Shown here one piece after another: positions 24,689 through 33,516 of a DNA stretch of 64,000 nucleotides (positions are counted from its first letter, which is position 1; every line of letters begins with the position of its first letter). Source of the DNA: SYOC01 sp964441775 (lineage in GTDB: Bacteria; Desulfobacterota; Binatia; Bin18). Both the position numbers and the translations under genes were made by a program. A model generated the notes under the pieces. The model saw only the letters and a list, made by a program, of their open reading frames with translations. It was not told where the DNA came from and did no database searches. The stretch lies in contig CAYTVL010000019.1 in assembly GCA_964441775.1 (NCBI GenBank), positions 25,697-89,696 of the forward strand, written 5' to 3'.

Positions 24689-26487
24689 GAGGCTGTAGAA
24701 AAACCTCTTTCCCGTCGGCTAGAGGCAGGCGCAGCAGACTCCAACCAGACGCGGGAAAGCCCTTTCTTCCCAGCAGGGCCTTCGCGTTGGTGCGAAAGAG
24801 GCCGCCACGCCGCCAGGGCGGCAGGCTTTGGCCCCTCATGTGACGTTGTTGCTCGGTCTCCATGTTCACCTCGCATATCCGCAATGCGCCAACTTCTCAA
24901 TGTTCTGCATCACACAGTACAGTTTCCATTGCCCATCGACCTTGGTGCGGCCCCGCAGCGTAAAGCAGTCCAACCGTTTGTTGTGACGTAGGTTGCCAAA
25001 GACCGGCTCCGCCGTCGCGAAGCGGCGCGTAATCATTTCTTTGCCCGTGGGGCTGTCGATCTTACGTTTCATCTGCGCAGTATAGGTCTCAGGCTTGCCC
25101 GCCGTCGGCCCCAAGCGAACGGCAACTTGCCGCACGGGAGTCTGGTTGGGATTCCGCAAACAGCGCTCTCGGATGGCACAGGGCCCACAGGCGGTCTTGC
25201 GCCCCGTGAACTTCAGTGCCACAAAGCCCTGCAAATCCCGGTGGTGCCCGTTGCGGTAGAGGCGTTCGCCCACCGGACACACACAAGGGGAGTGATCTTC
25301 TGCCAGCTGGAAATCCTGCGAGCGGAACAAGCGCGGTGTGGCGGGGACAGCTCCTTTGTTGTAAAGCGGCGATGGTTTGCGGCGGTGTTTCTCCTGACCG
25401 TTGTAGCGCGGATCACGTTTGCGGTGGCCGTTATCGGGCACGTAGGCGTCGATCCCCTGCTCGGCGAGCTGTTTGAGGTTGTCCTCACTATAATACCCCG
25501 CATCAGCAGTGATGACCGTGGCGTCCGCCCGGAGCGTGTGCACGGCCTCCAGCACCGGCAGTAGCAGTTCCTGTTCTTGCCCCACCCCATGCGCCTGCGC
25601 GTCCACGATGATCTGGTGCTGCTCATAGACCACCGCCACTCCCGTATACCCTTGGATCACTCCCTTGCCAGTGGCCATCTTGGCCGACTCATTGTCGGTA
25701 CGATTCGACTTGCGGATTCCGCCACGCACGCCTCGCCGGTCTTTCGGATGGGCCTGGAGCCAGGTCCGGATTTGCTCGGCCTCTCGCTTCAGGCGCTCCC
25801 CTTGGCGCACTTCGCGCGTGCGCAACGAGGGCTCGTAGGTGTGCGTGAGGTCCTCTTGGCGATGGCGCGCCACCAGCCTCCGCACGGCACGGTTCATCTT
25901 CTTCGCTTCCCTCTGTAACTCTTTGCGCGTGCCGCTTCTCGCCTTGGAGGCGTTGCTGGGCAGTTTCACCCCATCAATCGCAAAGAGCTGCCGCCCGATC
26001 AGGCCCTGGCGATCGCAGACCATTAATACTTGGGTAAAGAGATGACAGAGGGCCTCGCCCCCCGTGCTGACAAAAGTCGCTAAGGTGGTGAAGTGGGGCG
26101 TGGCCCCGCCACAGACCGCCATAAAGAGGACATTCTGCTGACAAGCGCTTTCAATGGCGCGGGAACTCACCAATCCTCGCCAATAGGCCAGGAGGATAAT
26201 CTTGAGCAGCAAGGCTGGGGCATAGGCTGGCGCGCCACCCTCGTCATTGCGAAAACGTTGATCAAACTCGGAGAGATCCATCTCATGGTCAATCAAAGAA
26301 CAGAGGGCATATTCGAAGGAGCCCGGCAAAATTTGACGAGTGAAATCTACGCTCATAAGCTTGGGACTCAGATCAATTGGCTTGTAGCGCGCCATCGGGA
26401 CGTCCTTGCCTGAGAGAGAACTGTTGACACGACTATGCCCTCACCGTTGCTTCTCAGCAAGCGTACGACAGGTTTTTCTACAGCCTC
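24689..26487 (-). mobile_element. IS1182-family insertion sequence
   Basis: A 1799-bp element bounded by perfect 18-bp terminal inverted repeats (GAGGCTGTAGAAAAACCT at 24689-24706 and its complement at 26470-26487) with one transposase gene. AAC flanks both ends (24686-24688 and 26488-26490), so a 3-bp target duplication is possible. IS1182 elements do not always make this duplication. Confidence 0.9.
24866..26395 (-). CDS. IS1182-family transposase
   Basis: A 509-residue DDE transposase of the IS1182 group. The N-terminal DUF772-type domain shows YALCSLIDHEMDLSEFDQRF and LLKIILLAYWRGLVSSRAIE. The catalytic core has FAIDGVKLPSNASK (first Asp), ITADAGYYSEDNLKQL (second Asp) and a C-terminal region with CGPCAIRERC and MITRRFATAEPVFGNLRHNK, where the Glu and arginine/asparagine of the DDE site lie. 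The frame is intact, so the element may be active. Confidence 0.92.
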   Translation of the reverse strand: MARYKPIDLSPKLMSVDFTRQILPGSFEYALCSLIDHEMDLSEFDQRFRNDEGGAPAYAPALLLKIILLAYWRGLVSSRAIESACQQNVLFMAVCGGATPHFTTLATFVSTGGEALCHLFTQVLMVCDRQGLIGRQLFAIDGVKLPSNASKARSGTRKELQREAKKMNRAVRRLVARHRQEDLTHTYEPSLRTREVRQGERLKREAEQIRTWLQAHPKDRRGVRGGIRKSNRTDNESAKMATGKGVIQGYTGVAVVYEQHQIIVDAQAHGVGQEQELLLPVLEAVHTLRADATVITADAGYYSEDNLKQLAEQGIDAYVPDNGHRKRDPRYNGQEKHRRKPSPLYNKGAVPATPRLFRSQDFQLAEDHSPCVCPVGERLYRNGHHRDLQGFVALKFTGRKTACGPCAIRERCLRNPNQTPVRQVAVRLGPTAGKPETYTAQMKRKIDSPTGKEMITRRFATAEPVFGNLRHNKRLDCFTLRGRTKVDGQWKLYCVMQNIEKLAHCGYAR

Positions 26488-26589
26488 AACGGCCCGTCTC
26501 AGCGGCAAGGCCCCAAACCGAACACTTTCAGATTCAGCAGGAACCGCAACTGGGGCCGCGTCCGCTGGAGGCGCGTGTTAGGCGTATCT

Positions 26590-27399
26590 TTAGAATGGAA
26601 CATCATCATCAAAGTTCTCAACTTCGGCGGGCGACGTCTGAATACCCTCTTTCTCGATAGCCTCAATGAATCGGATCGAACTGGTCACGTGACTAAAGAT
26701 CAAGAGGCTTTCGTGGTAATTCAGTACCTTATTGTCGTGTGCAAGGCTCTGCTCATTTCTCACGCGATTAAAAGCTTCCATGACTGAAATGCCCGATCGC
26801 AGTATGCGTTCCGTCATATCTGACTCAATGAGCCCTTCGTGCTTCAGAGCCTTCACGTATTCGCCCACAAGACTGTGTAGCGGTTTCTCCCGTGATGTCT
26901 CGATTCCCCTCTTGCTACAGAGCACGCGGAAGTACTTCAGTACGAAGGTGTGAAGTCGATCGAGGCCACTCTCCGGCTCGTTTTTGTCGATCGATTCGCG
27001 TACTGAACGAGCCAAAGCTTCGAACGACTGATCCTCGATGTTCGGTGTTACCGCCCCAATATCCGGAACAGGTGCACTCTCCCTTAACCGGCGGACGATA
27101 CGCAAGCATTCTTCCGGAGCCTCTTCTAGATTGCCGTACCCCTTGAATTCGTTCCACTCAGTAAAGAGAAGCTCAAGCACTCGCCCAACCAAATAGTTAC
27201 TTTCGCGCTCCCAGAAGGCGCGCATCCGATTCGCCTTCGATCCGCTGCCGTAGTCATATTTGGCGTCGTAGATGTTGATTCCGAAACTCTCAAGGAAGAA
27301 CTCGGCGAACGTTCGATTCGAGAAGTTCAGAACGTAACCGCTTCCCATCCCAAAGGCACGCTCAAGCTTGCGTTTCTCAATAGCGGTTAGATCTGACAT
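26590..27399 (-). CDS. Abortive-infection (Abi_C/AbiJ-like) HEPN protein
   Basis: A 269-residue protein. The N-terminal 120 residues (KLERAFGMGSGYVLNFSNRTFAEFF, ESNYLVGRVLELL) match the domain found before Abi_C in AbiJ-type abortive-infection proteins. The C-terminal Abi_C region contains RNEQSLAH (214-221), an R-x6-H HEPN ribonuclease motif. Lies between the integron core site at 27422 and attC B, so it is cassette-borne. ATGAGGAGTCG upstream includes the ribosome site. Likely an anti-phage RNase by family; activity not shown. Confidence 0.75.
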   Translation of the reverse strand: MSDLTAIEKRKLERAFGMGSGYVLNFSNRTFAEFFLESFGINIYDAKYDYGSGSKANRMRAFWERESNYLVGRVLELLFTEWNEFKGYGNLEEAPEECLRIVRRLRESAPVPDIGAVTPNIEDQSFEALARSVRESIDKNEPESGLDRLHTFVLKYFRVLCSKRGIETSREKPLHSLVGEYVKALKHEGLIESDMTERILRSGISVMEAFNRVRNEQSLAHDNKVLNYHESLLIFSHVTSSIRFIEAIEKEGIQTSPAEVENFDDDVPF

Positions 27400-27421
27400 C
27401 GACTCCTCATGACCTTGTTAC

Positions 27422-27428
27422 GCCTAAC
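27422..27428 (-). other. Isolated integron core site (GTTAGGC)
   Basis: On the minus strand GTTAGGC is followed 22 nt later by the Abi_C start codon, as at a cassette edge. No matching RYYYAAC box with a palindrome is found within 130 bp on the other side, so it may be the remnant of an attI or a lost attC. No integrase gene is present in the window. Confidence 0.5.
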
Positions 27429-27459
27429 TACGATTGAACTTCCTTACTTCTCTCTACCT

Positions 27460-27577
27460 GTAGATGGAGCCATCTATTCATAGATGTTCCTATATACCCG
27501 TAGATGGGGCTTCGTCTATCTATTCGTAGATGGATTAAATGGGTCGTCATCGGTGGCTCTCTCTCTATGTAGATGGG
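27460..27577. repeat. Cluster of GTAGATGG repeats
   Basis: Four perfect GTAGATGG copies start at 27460, 27500, 27526 and 27570. Two near-palindromes, ATCTATTCATAGATG (27472-27486) and ATCTATTCGTAGATG (27518-27532), overlap them. They lie in the 400-bp gene-free stretch between the Abi_C gene and the nitronate monooxygenase. The rest of that stretch (27578-27797) shows nothing else. Confidence 0.7.
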
Positions 27578-27797
27578 CTGCTCGTTTGCCCCTACCGTTG
27601 TGGTCTCGATCTGGTTTGTTCCCCCCAAGGCTTCCCCTATGTGAGAACACGCGGCCAGTCATAGCAAAATGTTCCTGCCTCTAGCAACTGCAAAATTTTT
27701 GATCGATGAGATGCAGGTTGCAACGACCCTCCACGGCGTTGCCCTTTCATCTGTTCTAATGCTAAGGCCCACTCAGATTCTTTGCTTTGGAGGCGTT

Positions 27798-28796
27798 ATG
27801 TTGCAAACTGCTCTCTGTCGTCAGCTTGGCATCGAATATCCGATTTTTTCGGTGGGCATGGGTGGTGGCATGGCTGGGCCGGAACTCACAGCGTCAGTAT
27901 CAAATGCGGGCGGTTGCGGCGTGCTCGGCATGGGTGGCCTGCCCGCGCGTTTCATTCGTGAACAAATCCAGCAAACGCGTACGCTGACGGACAAACCATT
28001 CGGGGTCAATATCATCTTGCCATTGTTGCAAGAAGGGCAAGTTGAAACGTGTCTCGATGAGCAAGTACCGATCCTCGTGCTGTTCTGGGGCGATCCCAAG
28101 CCCTACATTGAAGAAGCCCATCGGCGTGGGACGAAAGTGTTCATACAAGTTGGTTCGGTGGAAGAAGCAAAAGCTGCCGCCGAGGCTGGGATTGACGGAA
28201 TTATTGCTCAAGGTGTGGAAGCCGGCGGGCATGTGAAGAGCACGACCTCGCTTTCGACTATCGTGCCTGCCGTAGTCGAAGCTGTGAGCCCCATTCCAGT
28301 CATTGCCTCCGGCGGCATCGCGAATGGCAAGGGCATTGTGGCGGCGCTGAGCCTCGGGGCGCAGGCGGTGTCGATGGGCACCCGTTTTCTTTGTAGTGAG
28401 GAAACACAAGTGATCCGTGCGTACAAAGAGCGCGTGGTGCGCAGTAAAGCGGAAGATACGGTGTACACGTTTCTCTTTGACGTGGGCTGGCCTGATGCTG
28501 CTCACCGTGTGTTACGGAACGCTGCACTCAATGAGTGGGAAGCTGCGGGCCGCCCGCAGACCGGGACGCGCCCCGAAGAAGGAAGCGTCATTGGAACGAT
28601 GTCGATGGCAGGTACGCGAGTGGAGGTGCCGAAGTACGCAGTTTTCCCTCCGATGACCGGCTTCTCTGGCGATGTGGAACAAATGGCTCTCTATGCTGGT
28701 GAATCCTGTACGCTGATTCACGATATCAAGCCAGCGGGGCAGATCGTACGCGACCTCGTGCACGAGGCGGAGGAGGTGCTGAAAGGGTTGGCGTGA
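27798..28796 (+). CDS. Nitronate monooxygenase / 2-nitropropane dioxygenase-like FMN protein
   Basis: A 332-residue TIM-barrel flavoprotein. It starts LCRQLGIEYPIFSVGMGGGMAGPELTA-like and has DGIIAQGVEAGGHVKS, the FMN-phosphate and active His region. PVIASGGIANGKGIVAALSLGAQAVSMGTRFL is the standard FMN loop. NMO enzymes detoxify nitronates such as 3-nitropropionate; some relatives are enoyl-ACP reductases. The start at 27798 has GGAGG upstream. An N-terminal extension from 27669 is possible but unlike the family. Confidence 0.87.
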   Translation: MLQTALCRQLGIEYPIFSVGMGGGMAGPELTASVSNAGGCGVLGMGGLPARFIREQIQQTRTLTDKPFGVNIILPLLQEGQVETCLDEQVPILVLFWGDPKPYIEEAHRRGTKVFIQVGSVEEAKAAAEAGIDGIIAQGVEAGGHVKSTTSLSTIVPAVVEAVSPIPVIASGGIANGKGIVAALSLGAQAVSMGTRFLCSEETQVIRAYKERVVRSKAEDTVYTFLFDVGWPDAAHRVLRNAALNEWEAAGRPQTGTRPEEGSVIGTMSMAGTRVEVPKYAVFPPMTGFSGDVEQMALYAGESCTLIHDIKPAGQIVRDLVHEAEEVLKGLA

Positions 28797-28806
28797 AAGT
28801 AGTATG

Positions 28807-30036
28807 TTACCGTGACTCCTCCTCATGCACCCAACGCAGAGTCACAAGCCCAATCGAGGCAATCGTTGTGAGCACGAGCCACGAGGCGTGATAGGCTCCG
28901 GTCTTGTCCGCTAAGAGCCCAAAGAGTGGAGGGGCAATGAGCGTTGCCGGGGCGGAGAGGACCTGCACGAGAGAGATCGCCGATCCAGCGGACTCAGCCC
29001 CGACGGTCTCAATAATCAACGTACCGAGAACGCCGGTCCACGCAAACGCGGAGACGCCGAAGAGCACCGAGAGTAGGGCCACGAACCCCAAAGGCGTATG
29101 GCCAGGTAAGAGTGCGGCGCAGAGCGTGCTGGCAACGGTCATCGAGATAATGAGGACAAGCGCGGGTTTGCGTCTGCCTTGAAACTGTCGATCGCTCACT
29201 AACCCCCAACCGATCCGTGCGAACATGGCGGCGATGTTCACCACCACGAAAAGTGCGCCCGCTACGACGACTGAGGCTCCCAATGCTTCGTGCAGGAAGA
29301 GTACGAAGTAGGTCGTGGCTGACATCTGAGTAAAGACTTGACAATTAAAAATGAGGGCGAGCCTAAGAAGGTCGAAATCTCGCGTGAGATCTTTGAATGA
29401 CCGCATGGCGCTTGGCCCTGCCGCTTTGGGGCGTGGTGGATCAAAGTACGCAAAGATGATGAGCGCCGCGCCGAGGAGCGATAAGAAGCCACCGGCAAGA
29501 TAGGCGGACCGCCAGCCATAATGCAGAGCCAGGAGTGGAGCGACGCCAGCGGCCAGCATGCCTCCGATCGGCACCCCCGTCTGGCGAATCCCCATCGCCA
29601 ATCCACGTTGCTGTTGTGGAAACCAGCGCATCACCGCTGCACTTCCTGCCGGATTCTGAATCCCCGTCCCTAACCCGATCCCTAAACAACTGAGCACCAG
29701 GCTCCAAAGTCCATGACTCATCGAGACCAGGAAAGCGGCTAAGACGCCCAGCATCGCTGAAAGGATCAGCACCCGTCGTTCTCCTACGCGATCGGCTGCC
29801 CGCCCGCCGAACAACGCCGAGGGGGCTGAAGCAAGAGCGACTGTCGTAGAGATGAGTCCGATTTCGGCACGGCTGATGTGGAGGTCATCCTGAAGAAAGG
29901 GCGCCAACGGACCAAACGCGGAGGCGAGGATGTTCGTCGCTGCCTGCCCTAACGTGGTCATCGCCAGCGCATACCAGCGGTAGCGCTCCAAGGCGAGCAA
30001 CGAAGAGCTATAAGAAAAGAGCTTCATCGGTGTCAT
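28807..30036 (-). CDS. MFS transporter
   Basis: About 409 residues with 12 predicted membrane segments. The MFS loop 2-3 motif GGRAADRVGERRVL is present, together with GLGTGIQNPAGSAAVMRWFPQQQRGLAMGIRQTG, typical of MFS permeases of the oxalate/formate or cyanate type. Substrate unknown. A GTG start at 30138 would add 34 polar residues. I prefer the ATG at 30036, just before the first membrane helix. Confidence 0.83.
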   Translation of the reverse strand: MTPMKLFSYSSSLLALERYRWYALAMTTLGQAATNILASAFGPLAPFLQDDLHISRAEIGLISTTVALASAPSALFGGRAADRVGERRVLILSAMLGVLAAFLVSMSHGLWSLVLSCLGIGLGTGIQNPAGSAAVMRWFPQQQRGLAMGIRQTGVPIGGMLAAGVAPLLALHYGWRSAYLAGGFLSLLGAALIIFAYFDPPRPKAAGPSAMRSFKDLTRDFDLLRLALIFNCQVFTQMSATTYFVLFLHEALGASVVVAGALFVVVNIAAMFARIGWGLVSDRQFQGRRKPALVLIISMTVASTLCAALLPGHTPLGFVALLSVLFGVSAFAWTGVLGTLIIETVGAESAGSAISLVQVLSAPATLIAPPLFGLLADKTGAYHASWLVLTTIASIGLVTLRWVHEEESR

Positions 30037-30291
30037 TGAGAATGAGCGGCGCTCTTTTCCTCTGTGTTCCAATGCTGCTTGTTGTGGCCCTTGGTCATCA
30101 ATCTCTCCTCCTCCAGGCTCCATATTTGCGGTCGTCACGATGTACCCTGGACTGTGAGCTTGAGCAACTCCCTACGCTACGGTGGAGCGCGATGGATCAG
30201 TGGGAACAAAACATCAAGCTGGAGATTCCCTTGTGAAGGAAAAATGTGTATTCCTTTTTGTCAACACGCAACGGTGGGGAATTGGAGTAGC

Positions 30292-31614
30292 ATGATGGAC
30301 TGGCGCGACCAAAATAGAGAAAAAATTATTACTGCCCAGCGAGCGGCGGGGATGATTCGCTCTGGGCAACGAGTTCTGATTTCGCTGGGGACGGTGGAGC
30401 CGCAGTACATTGCCAATGCGCTCTGTGACCGTTGGCAAGAGCTACGCGACGTGGAGATCTTTACCAGTAATACGATGAAGCCCTATGCGTGGTTCGACAA
30501 AGAGCGTAGCGCGGCGTTCAAAATACAGGCAGGCTATCTGTCTGCCGCTTCTCGTCCACTCTATCAAGAGAAGCGCATCGAGTACGCCATCAATACCGTC
30601 TACTCTCCGGCCAAATGGCTGGAGCCCAGCCGTTCCGCCGCTCTGATGAACGCTGACGTATTGTTCATTACTCTCTCGCCGCCAAACGAACAGGGCTTCT
30701 GCAGTTTTGGCGAACAACTCTGGTATTCGCGGGCGTGGGTGGAGCGCACCCCGCTGATCATCGCTGAAATTAACCCGCTGTTAGTACGCACTGGGGGTGA
30801 TAACTACGTCCACATTTCACAAATTGATTACTTGGTTGAGCAGCCGGAACCGACTCGGCCTTTCAGTCTGACCTTGGTGGTGTCTCCCGATGAACAAGAA
30901 GCGGCAGAAAAGATCGGCGCCTCGGTGGCCTCTCTGGTGAACGACGGCGACACCGTGCAGATTGGCTTAGGGTCGGTCTCGATGGCGGCGGGATTTTACT
31001 TACGCGAGAAGAATGATCTTGGCATCCATTCCGAGATCATCACCTCGGCTATGATCGACCTCTATAAGCGTGGGGTAATCACTGGCAAGAAGAAAACGCT
31101 GCATCCTGAGAAGATGGTGGCGACCGGCATGTTCATGGAGCCGGAAGACTACGCGTTTGTAGACGGCAATCCCACAATAGAACTGCGAGACGCGTTCTAC
31201 ACGAATAATCCTGCGGTTATCGCCCAGAACCATAATCAGGTCGCGATCAATAATGCATTGTCCGTCGATTTCACTGGTCAAGTGACGGCGGAGGCGTTTG
31301 GTCCGCAGATGTACACTGGTGTGGCCGGGCAGCTCGATTTCGTACTTGGGGCTTACTTATCACCCGGCGGTAAATCAATTACCGTGCTGCCCTCGACTGC
31401 GCGTGGTGGGACCGTGTCCCGCGTCGTATCGATGTTTCCCGAAGGACAAATTGTGTCGTTGCCCCGCACCTATATTGATTATGTGGTCACTGAATATGGC
31501 GTTGCCTCGCTTGCAGGCAAGACGGAACGGGAGCGGGCAGAGGCTTTGATTGACATTGCGCATCCACAGTTCCGCGAAGAGCTACGGACGGCGGCGCGGA
31601 AGCGATTCGGCTAA
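30292..31614 (+). CDS. Acetyl-CoA hydrolase/CoA-transferase family protein
   Basis: A 440-residue family I CoA-transferase, similar to acetyl-CoA hydrolase and 4-hydroxybutyrate CoA-transferase. It has AGMIRSGQRVLISLGTVEPQ, DVLFITLSPPNEQGFCSFG, NDGDTVQIGLGSVSMA and YVVTEYGVASLAGKTERERAEALIDIAHP, all typical. The catalytic Glu is usually in the second half. It starts a run of plus-strand genes up to 35483. ATG at 30292 has GGAG upstream; 30295 is an alternative. Confidence 0.85.
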   Translation: MMDWRDQNREKIITAQRAAGMIRSGQRVLISLGTVEPQYIANALCDRWQELRDVEIFTSNTMKPYAWFDKERSAAFKIQAGYLSAASRPLYQEKRIEYAINTVYSPAKWLEPSRSAALMNADVLFITLSPPNEQGFCSFGEQLWYSRAWVERTPLIIAEINPLLVRTGGDNYVHISQIDYLVEQPEPTRPFSLTLVVSPDEQEAAEKIGASVASLVNDGDTVQIGLGSVSMAAGFYLREKNDLGIHSEIITSAMIDLYKRGVITGKKKTLHPEKMVATGMFMEPEDYAFVDGNPTIELRDAFYTNNPAVIAQNHNQVAINNALSVDFTGQVTAEAFGPQMYTGVAGQLDFVLGAYLSPGGKSITVLPSTARGGTVSRVVSMFPEGQIVSLPRTYIDYVVTEYGVASLAGKTERERAEALIDIAHPQFREELRTAARKRFG

Positions 31615-31644
31615 TTTTCTACATTGTAAGGCAAGGAGAGAAGA

Positions 31645-32397
31645 ATGGACCGACTGAAAAACAAAGTGGCGATTATTACCGGCGGGGGCTCGGGCATTGG
31701 TCGAGCAAGCTGTCTGCTATTTGCTCGTGAGGGCGCGAAGGTCGTTGTCGCGGACTATATCCCCGATGGTGGTAATGAAACTGTTCGACAAATTAAATCA
31801 GTAAACGGAGAGGCAAGTTTCGTCCTGACTGATGTGTCGAAGTCGACGGATGTGCAGAATATGATCGCGACCACGGTGAAAACCTATGGTCGGGTTGATA
31901 TACTTTTTAATAACGCCGGTATTGAAGGCCCTTCTGCGAAATTGGGTAACTATAAAGAAGAAGATTGGGATCGCGTCATCGCGATTGATTTGACGGCAGT
32001 GTACCTCGGCATCAAATACGTGCTGCCTGAAATGATGAAGCAAGGTGGTGGGGTGATTCTCAGCACGGCGTCGGTGGCGGGACTCGTGGGGTTTCCCGGC
32101 AGTGGCGCGTATGCCGCGGCGAAAGCTGGCGTGATTAACATGACTCGTATGGTCGCATTGGAGTATGCGGATAAGAATATCCGGGTGAATTGTATATGCC
32201 CGGGCATTATTGAGACGCCGATGGTTGATCGCGTGGTGGGAAACCGCTCGAAGGAGCGAGTGGTCAAAGCCGAGCCGATTGGTCGGTTGGGCAGGGCGGA
32301 AGACATTGCGAACGCCGCGCTTTTCTTGGCGAGCGATGAGTCCTCGTTTGCGACCGGGGCTCCGTTCATCATCGACGGCGGTTATGTGGCGCGCTAG
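31645..32397 (+). CDS. SDR-family oxidoreductase
   Basis: A 250-residue classical short-chain dehydrogenase. TGGGSGIGRASC is the cofactor-binding glycine motif, NNAGIEGP follows, and the catalytic tetrad shows Ser in STASVAG, Tyr in AYAAAKAG (YxxxK) and its Lys. PGIIETPMVDRV is the usual loop after the active site. NAD preference is likely from the Asp in VVVADY. Substrate unknown. It lies between a CoA-transferase-like gene and the NnrU gene. Confidence 0.92.
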   Translation: MDRLKNKVAIITGGGSGIGRASCLLFAREGAKVVVADYIPDGGNETVRQIKSVNGEASFVLTDVSKSTDVQNMIATTVKTYGRVDILFNNAGIEGPSAKLGNYKEEDWDRVIAIDLTAVYLGIKYVLPEMMKQGGGVILSTASVAGLVGFPGSGAYAAAKAGVINMTRMVALEYADKNIRVNCICPGIIETPMVDRVVGNRSKERVVKAEPIGRLGRAEDIANAALFLASDESSFATGAPFIIDGGYVAR

Positions 32398-32490
32398 GTC
32401 AGAGATCTTTCTGCCCACCTGTCTTTCTTTTTCGCGAGAGCAGTGCAAAGCTCGAATGATAGATCTCTCCCTCGGGATAAGGAGGAAAAT

Positions 32491-33183
32491 ATGGGAGCAG
32501 CGTTCAGCGTGCTCTTTTGGTGGCTGCTGTTTGGTGGGACGCATATCGTTCTTTCTTCTTCGGCCGTGCGCCCCAAATTGGTTGCCCGATTAGGTGAACG
32601 CCCATTTCTAGGGGTATATTCTCTGGTCGCCTTGGCGACGTTTATTCTTCTTGTTCGCTCCTATGCCTACCAGAAACATGCCGGTCCACATTTGTGGCGC
32701 ACGTTCGGTCCATATTTGGTGGCTCGCGATCTTAATATGGTGTTAATGGGGCTAGCCTTCGTGCTCCTGGTCCTGGGTTTGGCCTCGAGACCGCCGAGTT
32801 CCATGCTGGCCAGCGGAGCGCCAGAGGCCCACGGCGTCACCCGCATTACCCGCCACCCCACGTTCGCCGCCATCTTTGTGTTTGGTCTTGCCCATTGTGT
32901 GATAACCGGGTACCTCTCGGACCTTGTCTTCTTTGGCGGTTTTGCCGTGTTTGCGTGGATTGGGGCCAAGCATCAGGACTCGCGGAAAGTCCTGGATGTT
33001 CCCGGATACGCCGAGTTTATGAGCGCCACCTCTTTTTTCCCTTTTCAAGCAATCCTGAATGGCAGGCAACGCCTCGACCGAGAAGAAGTGCGGTGGTCGA
33101 TCGTACTTGTTGCGCTTGTCATATTCTATATTGTAAGAGCGTATCATCCACAGCTTTTCGGTGGCGTTTTGATGACACTCTAG
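32491..33183 (+). CDS. NnrU-family membrane protein
   Basis: A 230-residue protein with about five to six hydrophobic segments. FGGTHIVLSSSAVRP at the N-terminus and RITRHPTFAAIFVFGLAHCV with GAKHQDSRKVLDVPGYAEF in the middle match the NnrU/isoprenylcysteine-methyltransferase-like family. NnrU was first linked to nitric oxide reduction, but its role is unclear. A strong GGAGGA precedes the ATG. Confidence 0.82.
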   Translation: MGAAFSVLFWWLLFGGTHIVLSSSAVRPKLVARLGERPFLGVYSLVALATFILLVRSYAYQKHAGPHLWRTFGPYLVARDLNMVLMGLAFVLLVLGLASRPPSSMLASGAPEAHGVTRITRHPTFAAIFVFGLAHCVITGYLSDLVFFGGFAVFAWIGAKHQDSRKVLDVPGYAEFMSATSFFPFQAILNGRQRLDREEVRWSIVLVALVIFYIVRAYHPQLFGGVLMTL

Positions 33184-33198
33184 GACAACAACAGAAAG

Positions 33199-33507
33199 AT
33201 GAACTATGACGCCATGAACGCGGAAACGATCCAACACGCGTGGGAGTGGCTCTTGAGCTTATCGAAAGTGCAATTGATCTTGCTCGGCGCCGGGATGTCG
33301 GTGCTGGTCGCCATCAGTAAGATTATGCGATTTCTTTTCTTGCTGGGATTGGTAGTCGTTCTACTAACGACCGTCCTACCGGAACTCTCTAAACGATATG
33401 AGCACAGTCCCTTACCGGTGATCGTGAAGGAACTTCTGCGAAAGGGCGCTGAAGCAACTCAAGATCAGCCGCCCGCCGAGCAACCGGCGCAAAACAAGAG
33501 TAAGTGA
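33199..33507 (+). CDS. Small membrane protein, unknown function
   Basis: A 102-residue protein with a long hydrophobic stretch (residues about 23-60, two possible helices) and a polar Pro/Gln/Lys C-terminus. No family recognised. It lies between the NnrU gene and the cupin subunit genes with short gaps, so it is probably cotranscribed. Reality rests on spacing and codon phase. Confidence 0.55.
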   Translation: MNYDAMNAETIQHAWEWLLSLSKVQLILLGAGMSVLVAISKIMRFLFLLGLVVVLLTTVLPELSKRYEHSPLPVIVKELLRKGAEATQDQPPAEQPAQNKSK

Positions 33508-33516
33508 GGGGGGAGT

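Larger units (their letters stand above)
24682..26583. other. attC site B, split by the IS element
   Basis: Left box GCCTAAC (24682-24688) lies immediately before the IS. The rest of the site (26491-26583) lies immediately after it and ends in GTTAGGC (26577-26583). Both boxes match the RYYYAAC/GTTRRRY consensus perfectly and complement each other. Inner arms GCGGC...GGCCCC and GGGGCCGCGTCCGC pair. Without the IS the site is about 100 bp. The Abi_C gene ends 7 nt after it and the methyltransferase-like gene starts 18 nt before it. Confidence 0.78.

Noticed and set aside
27460..27577. The GTAGATGG cluster as a CRISPR array
   Set aside because: Units are only 8 bp, unevenly spaced and partly palindromic; no cas genes are nearby.
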